A DNA stretch of 12,260 nucleotides, taken from positions 1 to 12,260 of the forward strand of contig CALFYL010000412.1 in the NCBI GenBank assembly GCA_937952135.1, written 5' to 3'. Numbering within the stretch: the first letter of the stretch is position 1; each line of letters begins with the position of its first letter. The notes under the pieces are model-generated. The model worked only from the letters and a program-made list of their open reading frames with translations, was not told the origin of the DNA and ran no database searches. Made by a program: the position numbers and the translations under genes. The DNA is from an uncultured Planctomycetia bacterium (GTDB lineage: Bacteria > Planctomycetota > UBA1135 > GCA-002686595). Positions 9,093 to 12,260 of the stretch are shown here, in pieces.

Positions 9093-9137
9093 ATCGACGC
9101 TGGTTTCGGACTCGCGGGGCCGATAGAGTGCTCAAAA

Positions 9138-9153
9138 CCATGCGATCTCATGG
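9138..9153. promoter_or_regulatory. hipBA operator candidate O3, overlapping the hipB start
   Basis: CCATGCGATCTCATGG keeps the CCATG/CATGG arms. It begins exactly 61 bp after O2 and contains the proposed hipB start codon (9140-9142). A repressor bound here would block transcription entering the gene. The overlap also raises the alternative that translation starts later, for example at GTG 9200. Confidence 0.65.
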
Positions 9154-9418
9154 ATCGAAAACGTCGGGAGGTCGGGCCGCGGCCGCGTTGGGGCGGGCTG
9201 TGAGGGGGCAGCGGCAGGCGCTCGGGCTCGACCAACTCATGTTGTGCGATCTTGCGGGGGTTGGGCCGGCGTTCCTGTATTCGTTGGAGCACGGCAAGCC
9301 GACCGTGCGGCTCGACAAGGTCGTCGCTGTGCTCGAGGTGCTGGGGCTGGAGTTGCACGTGCGTCTCGGACGCGAGGTCGTGAGCGTCGACGGGCGATTG
9401 CGAGGCGACGGGAAGTGA
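9140..9418 (+). CDS. hipB: HipB-like antitoxin, Xre-family HTH regulator
   Basis: A 92-aa product from ATG 9140. A helix-turn-helix of the Xre/Cro type spans about residues 17-62: ALGRAVRGQRQALGLDQ, then LCDLAGVGPAFLYSLEHGKPTVRLDKVVAVLEVLGLEL. The recognition-helix segment FLYSLEHGKPTVRLDKV is characteristic of HipB-type antitoxins. HipB dimers bind operator palindromes, repress their own operon and hold HipA inactive. The gene overlaps hipA (stop TGA 9416-9418 within GTGA), as expected for coupled toxin-antitoxin translation. Start choice: ATG 9140 gives the full N-terminal helix but lies inside operator O3 and has no ribosome binding site. A leaderless start or GTG 9200 remains possible. 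The frame is open further upstream to 8810, but that part lacks protein character. Confidence 0.88.
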   Translation: MRSHGSKTSGGRAAAALGRAVRGQRQALGLDQLMLCDLAGVGPAFLYSLEHGKPTVRLDKVVAVLEVLGLELHVRLGREVVSVDGRLRGDGK

Positions 9419-10635
9419 AGGCTCGCGGCGCTCACGCGCTCGATGTGCATCTCGGCGACGCGCGCGTCGGACAGTTGAGCCGCACCGAGCGCGGCGCGCG
9501 CTTCGTCTACGATCCGCGGTGGGTGCAGGCTCACGCCGGCGATTCGAACGGCGCGATCGCGATCCGCATGCCCGTGCGCCTCGAGCCCTTCGATTGCGCT
9601 GGAGTCAACCTGCATCCGTTCTTCGCCGGTCTGCTCCCCGAAGGTTTGCGCTTGCGAGCGTTGGTGCGCGCGGTGAAGACCTCCGAGGACGACCTGTTCT
9701 CGCTGCTCGCCGCGATCGGTTCGGACACGGTGGGGGACGTGTCGGCGACAGCCGTCGGCGCCGCTCCCGAAGAGCGCGCGGAAGAGGCGCCCTCCGGCCC
9801 CTGGTCGCAACTGCGGTTTCGTGCGTTGCTCGAGCACAGCCTCTCCCTCGGCGCCGTCGCCGAGCACAGCGCAGTCGCCGGCATCCAGCCCAAGATCTCG
9901 ACGGCCATGATCTCGTTCCCCGTGCGTCAGCACGGTGCGCGGCGAAGCTACCTGCTCAAGCTCTCGCCGCCGGAGTTTCCGCGCCTGGTCGAGAACGAGG
10001 CGTTTTTCATGGCGGCTGCGCGAGCGGTCGGCATGCGTACGGCCAACGTGGAACTCGTGCACGATGCGAAGGGCGAGGCCGGCCTCCTTGTCGAGCGTTT
10101 CGACCGCGTGCCTGGGCCCGGCGGCGCGGTGGAGCGCGTGCACCAGGAGGACGTGTGCCAGCTCCTCGACCGCTATCCAGCGGACAAGTACCGCTTGAAG
10201 TTGCAGGACGTGAGTGACGCACTCGAATCGACCTCGGCGCCCGTTGTCGCGCGTCTCGAGTTGCTGCGCCTTCAGGCGTTCTCGTACGCGATCGCGAACG
10301 GCGATCTGCACGCCAAGAACGTGAGCGTTCAGCGCTGCGCGAGCTCGGTGTCCTTGACCCCTGCTTACGACCTGCTGAGCACGTTGCCCTACGGCGATGC
10401 GAAGCTCGCCCTGTCGCTCGAAGGGCGCGACGAGCGACTCAACTGGAAGCACTTCGCGGCTTTCGGCGAACGCAACGGCGTGAGTCCAGCTTCCGTGCGC
10501 CGCACGCTCGCGAGCCTCGTGAAGCGCCTGTCTCCGTTCATCGACCGCTTGCCCGAAATCGGCTTGCCCGAGAAGCCTACTCGCCACCTCGCAAAGACCC
10601 TGGCCACGCGTCTGGCGGCGCTCGATCCGGTGTAG
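9415..10635 (+). CDS. hipA: HipA-family serine/threonine kinase toxin
   Basis: GTG 9415 overlaps the hipB stop and gives 406 aa, near the family's usual 400-440. N-lobe (residues 10-114): VGQLSRTERG, FVYDPRWV, FFAGLLPEGLR and LLAAIGSDTVGDVSA. Kinase core: loop VAGIQPKIS (154-162), ATP-binding Lys182 in YLLKLSPPEFPRLVENEAF, GLLVERFDR, HQEDVCQLL, catalytic loop NGDLHAKN with Asp297 and Asn302, and metal-binding Asp319 in AYDLLST. E. coli HipA phosphorylates glutamyl-tRNA synthetase to halt translation; the target here is unknown. All key catalytic residues are present, so the enzyme should be active. With the Gly of the loop aligned to E. coli HipA, the position of autophosphorylated Ser150 is Ala153; a Ser lies one residue earlier (Ser152). 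Regulated with hipB from the upstream operators. Confidence 0.94.
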   Translation: MKARGAHALDVHLGDARVGQLSRTERGARFVYDPRWVQAHAGDSNGAIAIRMPVRLEPFDCAGVNLHPFFAGLLPEGLRLRALVRAVKTSEDDLFSLLAAIGSDTVGDVSATAVGAAPEERAEEAPSGPWSQLRFRALLEHSLSLGAVAEHSAVAGIQPKISTAMISFPVRQHGARRSYLLKLSPPEFPRLVENEAFFMAAARAVGMRTANVELVHDAKGEAGLLVERFDRVPGPGGAVERVHQEDVCQLLDRYPADKYRLKLQDVSDALESTSAPVVARLELLRLQAFSYAIANGDLHAKNVSVQRCASSVSLTPAYDLLSTLPYGDAKLALSLEGRDERLNWKHFAAFGERNGVSPASVRRTLASLVKRLSPFIDRLPEIGLPEKPTRHLAKTLATRLAALDPV

Positions 10636-10722
10636 AGGGGGATTGGGCCGCGCGCGAAAAGCGCTCGGACGGAGTACAAGAGAGCTGGGCGGGCGTGGGT
10701 TTTCGATTACTGGAGGCGTTGC

Positions 10723-12260
10723 ATGCGAGCCAAAGTCGCCGTGTCCGCTCTTTCGATCCTCCTTGCGGCGCCGCTCGGCGCGCAGACGGGTTCGCTGAGT
10801 GCGACGCAGACCGCGCAGATCTACAGCGCGAATCCGTTCTCGAGCGACCGCTTCGGCCGCGATGTCCTGCTCGACGGCGGCGTCGCACTCGTGATGTACG
10901 GCACGTTCACGTCGTCGTACCTCGTGCGCTGCATCGCCGACGTGGGCGGGACCTGGACGTATCCGGCGTCCCCAGGGTTCGCCACGCAGGGCTACACGAT
11001 GTCCTTCGAGGGGAACCTGTACCTGCAAGGCTTCCCCTATGGGTCGCCGATCGATCGCGTCGCCGTGTGGCGCCGAAGCGGCTCGACGTGGTCGCAGAGC
11101 TGGCTCAACATCCCCGACATCGGGCCGGCGGACGAGACCTTCGGCGTCTCGACCGACATCGACGGCGCGACGGTCGTGATCGGCAACCACTACCACACGC
11201 AGACTCTGGCCGAGGAAGGCGCGGTCTACGTGTACGAGGACACCGGCTCGTCGCTCGTGCTGCGCCAGCGCATCTTCGGCGGCGTCGCGGGCGCGCGGAT
11301 CGGCGTGACGGTGCGCGTGAGCGGCGAGGACCTGCTCGTGTACTACAACGCGGCGCCCAACGCGTTCGGTGTGCGCGCCTACCGCCGCCAGAACGGCGTG
11401 TGGGTGCTCGCGCAGTCCGACGCCGCGCCGGTGGGGCAGCTCAGCGGCGGGATCGAGCTCGACCGCGGGCTCGCCGTCGCGCGCACGAGCGGCGGCGGTT
11501 TCCACGTGCTCGCGAACGCCGGCAGCGGGTGGTTCGTCGACGCGACGATCCCGCCGGTCCAGGGAAGCGCTGGCGCCTATGACCTCGAACTCGACGACGG
11601 CGTGATCGCGGCGTCGGATCCCGACGCGGATCTCGCGGCGAGCGATGCGGGCGCGGTCCGACTCTACGCGCGCAACGACGGATGGAAGCTGCAAGCGACC
11701 GTCGTCGCTTCGGATGCGCAGCCGCTCGACTACTTCGGATACGGCATTGGACTGCAGGGAAATCGGCTGATGGTCGGCGCGCCGAACGACGACGACCGCG
11801 GCAACGACGCCGGAGCGGTCTACGAGTTTCGACTCGAGCACGCGCCCGCGCGCGTGCACTGCGCGCCCGAGAGGAGCTCGCTCGGCTGCGTCGCGCACAT
11901 CGGGTTCGCGGGCGTTCCGAGCGCGTCGAGCGGCGCGCCGTTCACGCTCAGCGCATCGAACGTGGTCAGCCACCGCGGCGGGATGCTCGTTTACGGCACG
12001 AGCGGGCCCGCGTTCGTGCGCTATCCCGGCGGCGTGCGCTGCGTCGCCGCGCCGCGTCGTACCACGGCGCGCCAATCGAGCGGCGGATCTTCGGGCGCGA
12101 GCGATTGCTCCGGCGCGCTCACGATCGACTTCAACGCGTTCGTGGCCTCGGGCGTCGACCCGTTGCTCTTCGTAGGCCAATCCGTCGACGCGCAGTGGGT
12201 CTACCGCGACCCCCTCGGCCCGAGCGCGCTCGCATCGAGCGAAGCCGTGCACTTCACGAT
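10723..12260 (+). CDS. Secreted FG-GAP beta-propeller protein with planctomycete-type C-terminal domain, 3' end beyond the window
   Basis: The ATG at 10723 has a strong ribosome binding site (GGAGG, 10712-10716) and the frame stays open to the right edge (512 codons plus two bases). Residues 1-20 are a signal peptide (MRAKVAVSALSILLAAPLGA, cleavage before Gln21). FG-GAP-like blades can be seen at about 37-60 (DRFGRDVLLDGG), 138-170 (ETFGVSTDIDGATVVIGN, then EGAVYVYED) and 336-370 (DYFGYGIGLQGNRLMVGAPN, then AGAVYEF). Residues 379-512 match, from memory, a C-terminal domain common in secreted proteins of Poly30/Pla133-like Planctomycetota. Its motifs are LGCVAHIGFAGVPSASS, GGVRCVA, a SSGG-DCSG segment, FNAF and QWVYRDP. 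It ends in FT/FTI, so the natural stop is probably only a few codons past the edge. The role is unknown; surface or periplasmic location is inferred. Confidence 0.88.
   Translation, partial: MRAKVAVSALSILLAAPLGAQTGSLSATQTAQIYSANPFSSDRFGRDVLLDGGVALVMYGTFTSSYLVRCIADVGGTWTYPASPGFATQGYTMSFEGNLYLQGFPYGSPIDRVAVWRRSGSTWSQSWLNIPDIGPADETFGVSTDIDGATVVIGNHYHTQTLAEEGAVYVYEDTGSSLVLRQRIFGGVAGARIGVTVRVSGEDLLVYYNAAPNAFGVRAYRRQNGVWVLAQSDAAPVGQLSGGIELDRGLAVARTSGGGFHVLANAGSGWFVDATIPPVQGSAGAYDLELDDGVIAASDPDADLAASDAGAVRLYARNDGWKLQATVVASDAQPLDYFGYGIGLQGNRLMVGAPNDDDRGNDAGAVYEFRLEHAPARVHCAPERSSLGCVAHIGFAGVPSASSGAPFTLSASNVVSHRGGMLVYGTSGPAFVRYPGGVRCVAAPRRTTARQSSGGSSGASDCSGALTIDFNAFVASGVDPLLFVGQSVDAQWVYRDPLGPSALASSEAVHFT

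Larger units (their letters stand above)
8775..9139. other. Divergent intergenic region between the DoxX-like gene and hipBA
   Basis: These 365 bp hold the ribosome binding site of the DoxX-like gene at its left end and the hipBA operator candidates at its right. Frames are open on both strands, but they have no recognisable protein content and no start signals. The segment 8825-9010 holds nothing else I can support. A possible -10 element for hipBA (TAGAGT, 9124-9129) lacks a good -35. If used, it would give a transcript with almost no 5' leader before ATG 9140. Confidence 0.6.

Noticed and set aside
8810..9139. In-frame upstream extension of hipB to ATG 8810
   Set aside because: The added 110 residues have no protein character and run through three operator palindromes. 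HipB proteins are normally 70-110 aa in total.
9016..9153. CRISPR array suggested by regularly spaced repeats
   Set aside because: There are only three units of 16 bp that are palindromic and imperfect, with no cas genes nearby. Their place before a HipB gene explains them as operators.
9148..12252. Open frame of 1034 codons on the minus strand
   Set aside because: It lies antisense to hipB, hipA and the FG-GAP gene, all with clear protein motifs. It is rich in Arg, Ala and His, has no domain, and is the expected shadow of strongly GC-biased codon use.

Overview
The window looks like a chromosomal segment of a high-GC member of the Planctomycetota. The best evidence is the last gene (10723 to the right edge). 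It is a secreted FG-GAP protein ending in a C-terminal domain that I remember from secreted proteins of Poly30/Pla133-type planctomycetes. Supporting signs are very high third-position GC in most genes and a single dockerin-like calcium loop at the end of the 2871-4016 product. The taxonomic call is an inference from memory, not a search.

Layout, left to right. (1) 2-970: the 3' two thirds of an acyl-CoA carboxylase carboxyltransferase subunit (pccB type). (2) 1143-1995: mobile-element debris. It holds the tail of istA, a 3'-deleted istB with a 26-bp fold-back duplication, the right end of an IS21-family element, and the headless C-terminal winged-helix module of a host gene. (3) 1996-2331: little that can be supported. 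(4) 2332-4016: a two-gene, translationally coupled unit of clearly lower GC. It encodes a putative exported/lipoprotein-like protein and a protein with a possible caspase-like His/Cys pair and a terminal EF-hand loop. (5) 4017-5492: an IS701-family insertion sequence lying exactly behind the stop codon of the previous gene. Its transposase appears to lack one catalytic Asp. (6) 5497-8366: a small coiled-coil ORF overlapping a hybrid sensor histidine kinase (two TM segments, HisKA, HATPase, two receiver domains). (7) 8287-8393: a 107-bp hairpin repeat that forms the tail and stop codon of the kinase and sits between it and a convergent DoxX-like membrane protein gene (8403-8774, minus). (8) 8775-10635: a hipBA toxin-antitoxin operon preceded by three palindromic operator candidates spaced exactly 61 bp apart. 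(9) 10723-12260: the FG-GAP protein, cut by the window edge a few codons before its likely end.

How they relate: pccB and the FG-GAP gene look like ordinary core or lineage genes. The stretch between 970 and about 5500 is an accessory patch of decayed insertion sequences around the low-GC gene pair. hipBA is a self-contained autoregulated module. The most distinctive points are the 61-bp-phased hipBA operators, the unusual Ala at the HipA autophosphorylation position, the repeat-derived kinase tail, and the uncharacterised low-GC pair flanked by IS elements.
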